Assembly: GCA_022539475.1 (NCBI GenBank)
Contig: VCMS01000096.1
Coordinates: 62,001-126,000, forward strand
DNA length: 64,000 nucleotides
Direction: 5' to 3'
DNA from: Gracilaria domingensis
Taxonomy: Eukaryota; Rhodophyta; Florideophyceae; Gracilariales; Gracilariaceae
Below, piece by piece: positions 9,195-18,659 of the stretch. Under the pieces are notes generated by a model. That model saw nothing but the letters and a program-made list of their open reading frames with translations, was not told the DNA's origin and made no database searches. A program made the position numbers and the translations under genes. Each line of letters begins with the position of its first letter. Position 1 is the stretch's first letter.

Positions 9195-10290
9195 CTAAAG
9201 CACAGGTGCTTGTGACAAGAGTGGCATTCGGCAACGGATGGAAAACAATTTTGTGGGGCGCACGTCACAGAGTGCAAGGAGTGCGGTCACGTGAGGACGG
9301 GCATGAGGCGACAGAATTGGGCCGGTGAAGTACGGCAACGTCTCGACACTGCTTAGCACAAGATGTTTATTGTTCTCTTTGTTTGATGAGCTTTTGTCCT
9401 CAAGATCTTTCATGTCTCGGAGAAAGGAGGGGGCGACGGGAACGGACCTTGTTCCCGTCGTGCAAATGGAAACCTTCCAACGCACACAGCACGTTCCTAG
9501 AAGGAAGGTGCTGCTCCCCAAGGGTTGAGAGGGTTGGGAAAACAAAACAACCGAGATCGACGCGGATCCGGTCCCCGTAATGCGATCGCGACGACAGGGA
9601 AGAACGAGCAGAGCCCGACGGCGGCGCAGTCGCTCGCACCGTCAGCGCAGAATTTGTAGAGCATCATGCGTCCGACGCGTGTTAATTCGCTCAAATAAAT
9701 CCACTTGTTCGTTCTTCGAAAATCCAGTATTGAAGGAGCGCCCGCCGACGTACAGGGCCTGCATCTGAGAAGGCCAGAGTTCACGCAACCATCTGCACAT
9801 TAGATACACTGACCGCTCGTGCGACGCCTCGGGCGATGAAAAGGGCGTCGTGCGCGTGTGGGACACGCGCTGGGGGCCGTGTCGGCGCGCTGCATGATGA
9901 AGAGCGTGAGGTCTGCGCACGTGTCCACACAGCACGCTCATTGCCTTTGCCGCCTGGACAGGTGGACAGCATGCGCTTCGTGCGGGGCGTGGCGGCGAGT
10001 CATGCTCCGTTTTCTCTTCAGCGATTGCGATGGTCCGGAAGCTATTCTTCCCGCTGGCGCCGCGCGGGCGAGTTTCTGCATGACCCGGTGCCTCGGCGCA
10101 GCTGTGGTGGGCCGTGCCGTGCCACAGCGTGCAGTGCTTCGACATGGCAGCAGCTGGTGCCGCGCGGGGTGCGGCCCGCACGTGGAGTGCCCCAAGCGGG
10201 CACTCCACGTGCGGGCCGCGCCCCTTGGGGCACACGTGCTACTGCTATCAGTGCCGCTTTTTACAATAAACGACAGAGAACAAGATCATG
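9195..10290 (+). pseudogene. WD40-tail relic 3, interrupted by a hairpin repeat
   Basis: Two pieces flank the hairpin repeat at 9,395-9,725. The left piece (to about 9,335) matches the left part of relic 4 (gcgcac-tcacagagtg, gaggcgacagaattg). The right piece (9,780-10,290) keeps GVVRVWDTRWG, parallel to DVRVWDTRRG of the intact gene, and later tail remnants, ending in CAATAAACGACAGAGAACAAG. A 15-base inverted pair ggagtgccccaagcg / gggcactccacg lies near 10,180-10,210. No open frame spans it. Kinase copy 3 ends about 20 bases downstream on the other strand. Confidence 0.7.
9395..9725 (+). repeat. Chain-of-hairpins repeat, copy A
   Basis: Matches 59,560-59,912. Successive stems include cgacgggaac (9,434-9,443) with gttcccgtcg (9,451-9,460); gtgc and tggaa with ttcca and gcac (9,460-9,485); agcac and ttcct with aggaa and gtgct (9,488-9,512). 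Weaker stems continue to about 9,645. Several base pairs differ from copy B on both sides of the stem and still pair. The end aataaatccacttgttcg-ttc-tcgaaaatc resembles the Copia LTR end, so it may be an LTR or short LTR-type element, or a structured RNA. Confidence 0.6.
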
Positions 10291-10309
10291 ATTTTACTTT
10301 TTGATGGAC

Positions 10310-11143
10310 CTAGTCCCAATCAAACCCGTTTTCGAATTTCTCATCTACGACTTGCATTGCGCTCGTCAGTAGAGCCATCATACGGTCGTAATTTGGACGA
10401 TAGCTATCCCAAACTTCATCCACGAGCGTGTCGATATTGTGCATCAACCAATATCGTTTTCCACTTCGCATCCCATGCTTCTCTTCGGCCCATTTTGACA
10501 CTAGCAGCGGCAGAGACGAAAGAGAGAACATCTCGTCGTTCGAAAGCATTCGTGTCACAAGCGCAAGCATGCAGGTTACATCATACCTCTGCATCGCCGG
10601 CGTGAGCGGCCTCGATCGACCAAAGTCAATCAGAAACACCGTATTCTTCTCTTGTCCGGCTCCACCCAGTACAATGTTTCCCGCGTGAATGTCGTGATGT
10701 ACTACTCCATTCGAATGAAGGTCTTTCAAAATTTTCAATACATCATATGTTATTTTCAATATGATGCAGAGTGTGAATTTATGCTTGGACTCTTTCCACA
10801 GTTGAGAAATGCTCTTACCGAACCCGTTCATTACATAGTATGGGAAACCTTTGTGAACACCGTCATCAAGTACCTTTGGGATGTTCAAAGCAGGTGCCCT
10901 CAAGTTTAGAGCACTGATAATCTTTCTTTCCTCCACAAGAGCGATTGCTGCTTTATGTTTTGCCTCTGAATGGTCCTTTCGAGGGCAAGCAAATTTCATC
11001 ACTGCAAAAGTATTACTCCGACTGCGGTCAGTTACTGAGTATACCTTTCCGTATGCGCCAGAACCCATTAAATTCCGTACATGCCATCTCTCGGTTACGT
11101 GATCATTTTCGAAATCAATGTCGAGTTTATGCATGGCTAACAT
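10310..11143 (-). CDS. CK1-like protein kinase (copy 3)
   Basis: A 277-residue complete kinase domain; the ATG start is fixed by an in-frame stop just upstream. Glycine loop GSGAYGKVYSV (27-37), Lys50 (AVMK), FGKSISQLW, catalytic loop HHDIHAGN (149-156; Asp151, Asn156), DFG with Asp173. CK1-like by its FGxSxxQLW and HxDIxxxN motifs, non-RD. It is closest to copy 2 (nearly collinear, same C-terminus VDEKFENGFDWD), and their upstream regions also match for about 200 bases, so the pair arose by duplication of a unit containing relic, kinase and promoter. Expected to be active; substrate unknown. Confidence 0.87.
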   Translation of the reverse strand: MLAMHKLDIDFENDHVTERWHVRNLMGSGAYGKVYSVTDRSRSNTFAVMKFACPRKDHSEAKHKAAIALVEERKIISALNLRAPALNIPKVLDDGVHKGFPYYVMNGFGKSISQLWKESKHKFTLCIILKITYDVLKILKDLHSNGVVHHDIHAGNIVLGGAGQEKNTVFLIDFGRSRPLTPAMQRYDVTCMLALVTRMLSNDEMFSLSSLPLLVSKWAEEKHGMRSGKRYWLMHNIDTLVDEVWDSYRPNYDRMMALLTSAMQVVDEKFENGFDWD

Positions 11144-11287
11144 CGCTACAGTAAATTGTGATTTTCATGACGTTCTTTTTCACGACTTGAATGCGCTTTC
11201 CTCTTACACATAAAAAATAATACCACAAAGAAAAACGTTAAATTCCTTTCCTAAGGAAATGAATTTACAATTGCTAGTAATAGCCTG

Positions 11288-11353
11288 GATAATTATGAGA
11301 AAAATAGGCGTCAGCTTTGCGCAAGTGAATGGATGCAAACGTGTGCCAACTTA
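11288..11353 (-). promoter_or_regulatory. Conserved block upstream of kinase copy 3
   Basis: Same ordered phrases as upstream of copies 2, 4 and 5: gataattatgag, taggcgtcagcttt-gc, gtgaatggatgcaa and gtgtgccaac. Confidence 0.45.
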
Positions 11354-11412
11354 TTTCTAAACAAAACTATGAGATTGTAATCTGTTCGAGAGTTTTATTT
11401 TTCAGCTATTGA

Positions 11413-11860
11413 AATGGAAATGTACATCAACACAAGTAGAAAGTGAAGGGGAATGGTTCATCAAATTTTGAGTGTTTATCTACAATAGAGTGTCGTATAA
11501 GCACCGCGAAGCTTCAGAAAACAACTACAAACTGTATTCATTCAGAAAGTTCTGGAATGTTTCGGAGAACATTACTATATGTGGAATATTTAATAGGTAA
11601 TGATGGAAACGGATTAGAGATCTAGAACATACAGAAATTTATTACATAACATAAATGATCGGGTTTTGGGTCTGAGATCTTGGAAACGGCACAGCATTGT
11701 ATGACGCACTGGAAATTCGGGCTACCGGTGATTTGTGGTCTATTCAGTGAGGATCAGGAATACATCACAACTGGGCCAATAGAGGGAGCTGCTTGCAAGT
11801 AGAGAGCAAACACCGAAACAGGCGTGAGCTCTGGTAAGGTAGAGGAGGCGGTGCTGGTGA
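11413..11860. other. No gene seen
   Basis: Spacer between the kinase copy 3 promoter and relic 4. The 60-codon frame at 11,443-11,625 has no recognisable feature. Confidence 0.5.
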
Positions 11861-11864
11861 TAAG

Positions 11865-12360
11865 AGTGGAATTTGGCAACAGAAGGAAAATGATTTTGAA
11901 GGGCGCACTGCACAGAGTGTATGGAGTTTGGTAGCGTAAGGGCGAAGATGAAGCGACAAAATTGTAGTCAGTTCAGTACGGTCACGTACGTGGGTGCAAG
12001 TGTGAACGGGTCAGTTGGGCTTGTCGGACCCAAGAATGGAAGCGTTCGAGTATGGGATATGCGGCGCGGGCATTCGGAGAGCACCAGCCGCAAAAACACG
12101 CGCATGCGCATGACACGCCGATAGAGATTGTGGACTTAGGTGCGCGCTGCCTGATGGAACGATCCGGCTATGGGACGGAGCGAGCAGCGCGCTGCGCCCG
12201 GTGTAACACAGACGTAGAGCTGGAAGCCGATATCACGCTTGATCAGCGTGATCGGCTTGTAGCTTGCGCGCTATTAGGTCTCTCTGTGATGACATGTTCG
12301 CCAGCTGGTGGTTTAGTCAGATCGATGGATAGGCGGCTCTTGTGAACAGATTGTCAGCTG
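11865..12360 (+). pseudogene. WD40 relic 4
   Basis: Keeps VGASVNGSVGLVGPKNGSVRVWDMRRG, split here as GSVGLVGPKNGSVRVWDMRR, parallel to GSVGFCGAEDGSVRVWDVRR of the intact gene, then weaker traces of the next blades. It lies 600 bases upstream of the intact gene in the same orientation. It is less GC-rich than the intact blades and has no continuous frame. An inverted pair atcacgc / gcgtgat sits at 12,232-12,252. Confidence 0.65.
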
Positions 12361-12973
12361 ACCTTCCCCCCTATCGGAAACGGCCCGACTTCATTCAACA
12401 TTTGGTACCGTCGGTAGCATCTTCCTTAGAGCTTCGCCGCTTGGATCCGGAAATTGGGTGCGTCGCGCACCCCTGGAACGTCTGGCATTGATGGATGATG
12501 GCGTATACGTGTACATGTGCACACGCCACGATCGCATGACATCAATGCGCAAGTGCCCTTGCTGTAGTAAGACAACTAGCTAGGAACACCAGCATATCTC
12601 TGAACCTCATCAAGCAGGCATCAACGTCTCGCGATCACTTGGGCTTCCAACTGACAGTCTTCGCTGTCGATCACTCGTCTCCATCAGTTTCTCCTTCTCT
12701 CCTCCACTCATCTATCCGTCATTCCCTGGCAAACCGCCTCTTCGTGCATTTCTGATGTAGCAGATTGGCCACTATGGCGCGCCTGGCTTAAAATATCCAG
12801 CTGATACGTCGTCGGACATTCTCGTTCCCGAAATCGAACGTCTCGATCTTTTTCTGCTCGCTTCCCGCTTTTCCGAACGAACGCGCCTCGGCATCACAAG
12901 CACCGGTCGTACGCCGCTCCGGTTACCGTTGCTACTTTCGGGTTTGAGTCACTCACATTAGCTCAACCTTTGA
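12361..12973 (+). promoter_or_regulatory. Upstream region of the NB-ARC/WD40 gene
   Basis: No coding frame is evident. A TTAAAATATCC stretch at 12,788-12,798 is a possible TATA-like element about 180 bases before the ATG. The rest is unremarkable. Confidence 0.3.
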
Positions 12974-15900
12974 ATGGCAGAGCCAGTCTCTGCGGCCGCT
13001 GCAGTCGCAGGCGCGGCGCCAGCCGCTCTCATGTACGTGGAGGACAAGTTCAAAGCCCCTGTTCGCCACCACGACCTGGTCTCGCGCAACCGCGAAAGAT
13101 TGAGACACGTTCAACAACTGCTCGATCAACATCTACAACATGTTGAAAGTTTGATCAACGAGTCAAGTGAAGAACATTCTTCGTCTCATATGCCTTGCAC
13201 TTGGAGAACTAGGTTGCAGCAGGCGAGCGAAAGGTGTGTCAAACTAGCGCCAGACGTTGCGAAGGCTACGCTATGGCATAGAGTACAGCTCGCAAACCAA
13301 ACCCTGACCGAAGTCGAGAGCACATTGGAAAAGTTTGAAGAGTTTGTAAGAGAGAGAGAAGTGGCGGTTACAGCCGGTGATGATTTGGCACAAACTGACG
13401 TCCACTTTTTGAAACATGGAACCGTCCCGCCCAATCCACCACGACTCACTTTGGATTACGAATCTTCGCAGACCTCTGAGGGAAAGCTCAAAGCAGCCGT
13501 ACTGAGAGCATCGGAACAAAAAGTCCTGGCGGTTGTGGCTGCGGGGCGGGGCGGAGTTGGAAAGACGTGCGCGCTTCGGGGACTGAACAGTAGTTTAGCT
13601 GATGTGAAAACCAGGTTCCCGGATGGTGTGCAGTTTATGCAACTGGGAGCGGATGCTAAGGTGGTTGATCTCAGTGGAAAGATTGCGGAGATTGTTGAAA
13701 AGACGGGGAACCCGAAGCTGGCGAACACTATTCGTGGAAGAAAACTGCAGGAAGCTGTGGACAAGGCCAGGCAATGGTTTGTGAATCACACCTGTCTCTT
13801 CCTGGTTGACGATGTATGGGAAGAGAACGGGTTTGATGGAGAGACATTTCGCATTCTTGCACATATGATGAACGCTGAAAGTCGCCTTGTGTACACAACA
13901 AGAGACTTTGATCTTGCTCTAAAGGCCGACAATTTCGTAACCTTTGAGGCCAGAAATGGAGAAGAATCCCGAATGATGTTTTTAAAGCACGCTGAATTGC
14001 ACGAGTGGGAGATTCGGAATAGGAGGAATATGGAGGCCTTGAAGGAGATTCTGTTGACTTGTGCTGGTATACCCTTACTTTTGGCTGTGACCGGTGCGGG
14101 TGTTCGTAAGTACATAACGCGAATGGAGGGACCAAAAGAGGATGCACTGAGTATGTATCATGGCGAGCTACAGGCAAGAGAGAAGTCACTGGTTACGGAA
14201 CACTGGCCCGGTTACGGTGCGATAAGAAATGTGGTTGATACTTCGATGTCAGTACTTGAGCGTCGATGGAAAGGAGAGACGAAACCAGGAAATCCTTTTA
14301 CGTACTCGATTCGGGAAATGCTTCGAACATTGTGTGTTCTGGAGAAGCAGCAGGAAGTACCTGTCTCGATGCTGCAAAAGCTTTGGGGATTGAATGAGGC
14401 AAGTGATACTGTGGAGGTGATGGAATCTCTAAACTCGGTGGCTGTGGTGGAGGTTCCGATTCGAGGGAAGAAAAAGGTGCTGCGTGTGCATGACGACATT
14501 TTGGATGTGTTGCGTCATGATTCGGAAGACGAGAAGCGCAGGTACATTCAGCGATTATTGAATGGGTATATTGGAGATGATAATGCTGAAGTTGACAGAG
14601 TATCCGAAGTGGTTCCGAATAGTTTAGGAGCTGCTGAAGATGAAAAGAGCAGGATTTGGATGAAGTTAATGAGGGTTTGCTGTTGGAGACCGAACAAAAG
14701 TCGGAACGATATTGTCCAGAATGCACCAGTTGTCGACGACGCAACGGTTGTAGAGGGTGTGAAGGAATGCAGAAGACGAGAATGGTGGAGCGTGGAAGAC
14801 AGAGATGAGTATCTGGACAGCAACGTTTGTCGACTTCTACAGGACGCAGGAGAAAATGAAGAATTGGTTTGGCTGCTACTGAAACCTGAATGGATAGGGA
14901 AGCGTCTTACGCAGGGTGGAATCTTTGCTGTTGAGAATGAAGTTTCAAATGGGCAAACAGCACTCGGTCGTTCAAGCATGGAAAGGAAGGATGAGAAGAA
15001 GAGGGCACTGAAAGTGATTGCACAGGCGGCGAGATTGAGCCAGGTTGCAGTGTCACGAAACCCACAAGAGGTGTGGTTCCAGCTGTATGGACGACTGATA
15101 ACGCATTCAAAGAAGTGTAAGACGACCCGTGCTTTTTTGGAGGAAGTTGCGGAAATTGCAGAGAAGAGAGAAGAAGCATGGTTGAAGGCGCAAGAAGGGT
15201 TCCTGACAGCTGCTGGCGGCGCTGATTTGGAGAGCCTACAAGTGGAGGGGGAAGTATTGGGTATTCAAAAACATACGAATGAGTTGACAATCTTGGTCGG
15301 GTATTCCGAGAAGTTGGAAATAGTGAAGTATAACTTAACGCACGGCAGTCTAAATAGTTTTGAAAGGGAGATGGAATGGAATGGAGTGGCTGCGTTGTCA
15401 AAAGATGGACAAATGGTTGTGTATGTGGACGCTGATAATAATGTGAAGAAGTGGGACGCTGCGAAGGACGAGGAGACTAGTATTGGGAAGACTGCAGGAA
15501 GTATTATGTGCATTTGTTTGAGCGAGGATTCGAGATGGGTTGCGTGTGGGCTGCGAGATGTTGGCAATGTGGTAACGTGGGACCTGCAGGGCGGTGGATC
15601 TGCTCGGGAACTTGTGAGTGGGAAAGAAGAGAATGTCGAGTGCGTTGCTGTGAGCTCGACGGGAAGGAAGGTATGTTATGGGTTGAGAGAGGGTGGAGTT
15701 TGCGTATGGGACGCAGAGACTGGCGAAAAGATATGTGAGGCGCAGGCACCAAACGATGGTTCTGTGAACAGTGTGGCTTTCAGTGAGGATGGGGAACTGA
15801 TTGTAACGGGATCGCATAATGGAATGATTGGAGTGCTGGACGCTGATAGCGGACGTTACTTGAACTCTGTTGAAGCCGAAATATATGTGAGCAGCGTAGC

Positions 15901-16960
15901 GTTCAGCCAAGAGGGGAAACTGGTTTTGTGGGGTGGAGGTGCTGGAGATTGCGGCGTGTGGGAGCATGGGAGCGAAAGGGGCGTGATACAAGGGGGTGTG
16001 GGGGGTGGTGGTGTTTGTTTCGTGGGTGCAAGTGAAGACGGCTCTGTCGGGTTTTGCGGAGCGGAGGACGGCAGCGTTCGAGTGTGGGATGTGAGGCGCG
16101 CGCAGGCGGAGAGCGGCAGCCGCGGTGAGGACGAGCATGAGAAGGTGATTGCGAGTGTGTGCGTGAGCGCGGACGGGCGGTGGATTGCGACGGGGTCGTC
16201 CGATGGGGCGGTGCGGCTGTGGGACGGCGCCAGCGGCGCGCTGCGGGCGCAGGTGCTGCGCGCGCACGCGGACGGCGTGGGGGCGCTTTCGTTGAGCGCT
16301 GACGCGCTGCGGCTCGCGTCCGGCGGTTGGCACGACTGTGCGGTGCGCGTGTGGGACGTGCGCTCCGGCGCCGCCGTGTGCGACGCGCTGCTCGGTCACG
16401 GTGACGGCGTGCGGAGCGTGGCGCTGTGCGCCGACGGCTCGCGCGCCGCGTCGGGCGGCCGGGACGGAGACGTGCGCGTGTGGGACACGCGCCGCGGCGC
16501 CGCCGCCGTCGGCCACGCGCTGCGCGCGCACCCGCAGCACAAGGTCGTCGAGTGCGTGGCAGTGTCCGACGACGGCGCGCGAGTGGCGGCGGGATACAGC
16601 GACGACGACGTGTTGCTCGTGTGGGACGTGGCGCAGCGCGTGGCCACGCACCGCTTCGCGCTCGCGAGTTGGCCGATGTTCGTGTCGCTGCGCGCCGCCG
16701 CTGTCGATGTGATGCTTTGGGATGCCTACTCCATGCGTCTGTGCAGCTTGCACGACGACACGTGCGTGCCGCACCCGGCGCCGCACCGGCTGCCGCCGTG
16801 GTGGACGCAGTCGTTCGAGTTGGAGCTCGCCGACGCGCGCAACCGCACGCTGTGGCTCGGCACATCCGAACACCTCTGCCGCCGCTACCAGTTTGGCTTC
16901 TTTTGGGAGCCGAAGAGTGGTCACGTCAGAGCTCTGCGTTTCTGTCTCCTGCAGCAATGA
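12974..16960 (+). CDS. NLR-like protein: N-terminal helices, NB-ARC ATPase, WD40 repeats
   Basis: 1,328 residues in one exon. Residues 1-140 look helical and Leu/Glu-rich, like a coiled-coil signalling region. The NB-ARC switch domain follows: P-loop GRGGVGKT (191-198, Lys197), Walker B LFLVDDVW (275-282), a TTR motif near 313, GIPLLL (365-370) and VHD (505-507) at the MHD place. A helical linker leads to about ten WD40 blades from roughly residue 770 to 1,260, seen as KKWD, VTWD, CVWD, RVWD, RLWD, RVWD, RVWD, LVWD and MLWD, enough for one or two propellers. By analogy with plant NLRs and Apaf-1-like STAND proteins it would be an ATP-switched sensor with the propeller as receptor. The last blades are far more GC-rich than the rest and are the part found as relics around it. 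The ligand is unknown. Confidence 0.9.
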   Translation: MAEPVSAAAAVAGAAPAALMYVEDKFKAPVRHHDLVSRNRERLRHVQQLLDQHLQHVESLINESSEEHSSSHMPCTWRTRLQQASERCVKLAPDVAKATLWHRVQLANQTLTEVESTLEKFEEFVREREVAVTAGDDLAQTDVHFLKHGTVPPNPPRLTLDYESSQTSEGKLKAAVLRASEQKVLAVVAAGRGGVGKTCALRGLNSSLADVKTRFPDGVQFMQLGADAKVVDLSGKIAEIVEKTGNPKLANTIRGRKLQEAVDKARQWFVNHTCLFLVDDVWEENGFDGETFRILAHMMNAESRLVYTTRDFDLALKADNFVTFEARNGEESRMMFLKHAELHEWEIRNRRNMEALKEILLTCAGIPLLLAVTGAGVRKYITRMEGPKEDALSMYHGELQAREKSLVTEHWPGYGAIRNVVDTSMSVLERRWKGETKPGNPFTYSIREMLRTLCVLEKQQEVPVSMLQKLWGLNEASDTVEVMESLNSVAVVEVPIRGKKKVLRVHDDILDVLRHDSEDEKRRYIQRLLNGYIGDDNAEVDRVSEVVPNSLGAAEDEKSRIWMKLMRVCCWRPNKSRNDIVQNAPVVDDATVVEGVKECRRREWWSVEDRDEYLDSNVCRLLQDAGENEELVWLLLKPEWIGKRLTQGGIFAVENEVSNGQTALGRSSMERKDEKKRALKVIAQAARLSQVAVSRNPQEVWFQLYGRLITHSKKCKTTRAFLEEVAEIAEKREEAWLKAQEGFLTAAGGADLESLQVEGEVLGIQKHTNELTILVGYSEKLEIVKYNLTHGSLNSFEREMEWNGVAALSKDGQMVVYVDADNNVKKWDAAKDEETSIGKTAGSIMCICLSEDSRWVACGLRDVGNVVTWDLQGGGSARELVSGKEENVECVAVSSTGRKVCYGLREGGVCVWDAETGEKICEAQAPNDGSVNSVAFSEDGELIVTGSHNGMIGVLDADSGRYLNSVEAEIYVSSVAFSQEGKLVLWGGGAGDCGVWEHGSERGVIQGGVGGGGVCFVGASEDGSVGFCGAEDGSVRVWDVRRAQAESGSRGEDEHEKVIASVCVSADGRWIATGSSDGAVRLWDGASGALRAQVLRAHADGVGALSLSADALRLASGGWHDCAVRVWDVRSGAAVCDALLGHGDGVRSVALCADGSRAASGGRDGDVRVWDTRRGAAAVGHALRAHPQHKVVECVAVSDDGARVAAGYSDDDVLLVWDVAQRVATHRFALASWPMFVSLRAAAVDVMLWDAYSMRLCSLHDDTCVPHPAPHRLPPWWTQSFELELADARNRTLWLGTSEHLCRRYQFGFFWEPKSGHVRALRFCLLQQ

Positions 16961-17097
16961 TAGTTTGTTTTGTCCGTCCAATGCTTTTGCCGATCCTTTT
17001 TGCACAACCGCCTATTCCAGAATCCCGACCGAATGAAACCATCATCCGGCATCCGAACCAGCAATGAAATACAAGTGCGCTCCATTAATTTCTCGCC
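16961..17097 (+). other. 3' region of the NB-ARC/WD40 gene
   Basis: Short spacer before the duplicated leader block. Unlike the relics it lacks the AATAAACCAC-GAGAACAAGATC tail, so the relics derive from a sister gene with a different 3' end. Confidence 0.4.
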
Positions 17098-17346
17098 ATG
17101 CCAAATTTAAACCTTGCTGTACCGTCGCAGTTGACGTGTTTTGCGACGCGTTTCTTGCGGGTCACGGAAAGCTCACGGGTTGCTTGTGTACAACGCTATT
17201 TCTGCGACACAGTTGCGTCGACGACGCCGACGTTTTGTCTTCCAACTGTTTCGTTCGTTTCCCGAACGTTCTAACCGTCCTCGACTGAAGCTGCCGTCAG
17301 CAGTTTAAAGCCATTCCCTCCGCCCCCCCTTCTTCTTCAAGTCAAA
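17098..17346 (+). repeat. Duplicated leader/promoter block, copy B
   Basis: Near-identical to 5,795-6,030. It precedes the secreted-protein gene and probably supplies its promoter and 5' UTR. The shared stretch ends at cttcaagtcaaaATGGA. That ATG at 17,347 opens a 61-codon frame overlapping the real start at 17,405 in another frame, so it would act as an upstream ORF if transcribed. Confidence 0.75.
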
Positions 17347-17404
17347 ATGGATTTGCCCTTCACTACCTTCCGGCCGAACTCGCGCTCATCATCCTACCAC
17401 CGCG

Positions 17405-18190
17405 ATGAAGTTAACTGCCGCCACCTTCGTTGCTTTCCTATCCCTCGCCCCTTTCGCCACGCTCTCTCGCCCATTCACCCTGCCACAGCCGTCTCCATGC
17501 TCGACCCACTCCGGCAAGCCGCTTTTGGATGATCCATTCCCTTTCACGCTGCCGGCATTAGACGACCCGTTCCCTTCAGCAGAGCCGAAGTTTGAAGAAC
17601 CGTTCCCTTCTGCAGAGCCGACGTTAGATGATCCGCTCCCCTCCCGCGAGCCGCTGTTAGACAGTCCGGTCGCTTCCGCTGAGCCTCAGATGGACAGCGA
17701 TCCATTCCCTTCCGAAGAGCCGTCGTTCCCAGCCCCTTCCGATCCGATGCCGTTCGATGAGATACCGCTGTCGACCGACGCTCCATCCTTCGAGATAATA
17801 ACGTGTGTTAACAATCGCGGGTGTAACGCCAACGTCAGGAGGCCTTTTACCTGCACTAATGCTCAAGGCGAAATCCTACCCGACGCAGAGTCGGCAGTTT
17901 TGCTTCTCTCGGAATTCGACGAGCTTCTTGGGTCACGCATCACATATAGGGCCGACGTGCCATCTTCGGCCCTCTTCCGTAACGATCCCATTTCCCCAGT
18001 TCCATGGGTTTCGACGGCGAACGATGTCGAGCCGACTGTTTGTGTCGAAGAGGAGCCCATCGATACTACTGGGCTGTTTTTCGCGGCTGTTGGAAGTCCG
18101 TTCGGCACTTGCTGTGGTTCATGCTCGTTTGTCACCGGCGCTGCCAGGCGCCGTGTTCCTCCTCCTTTGTCGTGCTGCCGCCCATGTTGA
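17405..18190 (+). CDS. Secreted protein with acidic Pro/Phe repeats and Cys-rich tail
   Basis: 261 residues. The ATG at 17,405 is chosen because it gives a clear signal peptide (about 1-21, hydrophobic VAFLSLAPFATLS). Residues 40-110 hold degenerate tandem units of the form LDDPFPSAEP, seen about six times with variants (FEEPFPSAEP, LDDPLPSREP, LDSPVASAEP). The C-terminal half has paired cysteines, ending CCGSCSF and SCCRPC, suggesting disulphides. I recognise no family. A cell-wall or surface role is plausible for a secreted acidic repeat protein but is not shown. An out-of-frame upstream ATG at 17,347 overlaps its start. Confidence 0.6.
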   Translation: MKLTAATFVAFLSLAPFATLSRPFTLPQPSPCSTHSGKPLLDDPFPFTLPALDDPFPSAEPKFEEPFPSAEPTLDDPLPSREPLLDSPVASAEPQMDSDPFPSEEPSFPAPSDPMPFDEIPLSTDAPSFEIITCVNNRGCNANVRRPFTCTNAQGEILPDAESAVLLLSEFDELLGSRITYRADVPSSALFRNDPISPVPWVSTANDVEPTVCVEEEPIDTTGLFFAAVGSPFGTCCGSCSFVTGAARRRVPPPLSCCRPC

Positions 18191-18556
18191 CCATGAGAAT
18201 ATTTCCGCAATGCTACTGCATTTAGGCCATTGGTCGATACCATTCATGAGTTTGACATAACATCGGCGGAGAAATTAGCGCTGTAAACACGGCTTGCCAA
18301 GATTGAGAGTCCACCAAGAGCTTTGGAGTTTTCCTCTTTACACGCGTACTAGTGGCATTTTCATTATATTTGTTTTAGTAACAACAATTAAATATAATAA
18401 CCAAGAAAATCAATATATTAAGGATTTTGCTTACTAAGCCGCTTAGCAGGCTAGTTCTAACTGAGTAAAAGAATTATGCAATTTCTATTATAGAACATCT
18501 TTTTTTTCAGCACAGGTACGTATACTGTGGCACATTTCATAATTATGAGGGGGTAC

Positions 18557-18606
18557 TTTTTGTTACAGACACCGCTGGGGTACTACAGAGGTGTCTGTAA
18601 CAAAAA
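18557..18606. repeat. 17-bp perfect inverted repeat
   Basis: tttttgttacagacacc (18,557-18,573) and ggtgtctgtaacaaaaa (18,590-18,606) pair perfectly around a 16-base loop. It lies about 370 bases past the secreted-protein stop. It could be a foldback element or an RNA hairpin. Confidence 0.6.
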
Positions 18607-18659
18607 CGCAAGATTTGTCTTAATTTATCTTGTCGTGCAGCCTTGACCAATCCAAAAGA

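Noticed and set aside
10170-10215. Inverted pair in relic 3 as a terminator or attachment site
   Set aside because: Explained by GC-rich decay and local inversion in a pseudogene; no partner site seen.
15398-17005. 535-codon antisense frame over the WD40 half of the NLR-like gene
   Set aside because: It is the mirror of a GC-rich repetitive coding region with Arg/His/Ala-rich composition; the sense frame has clear domains.
17347-17532. 61-codon frame as the main product of the 17.4-kb gene
   Set aside because: The overlapping frame from 17,405 has a signal peptide and runs 261 codons; the shorter one is at best an upstream ORF.
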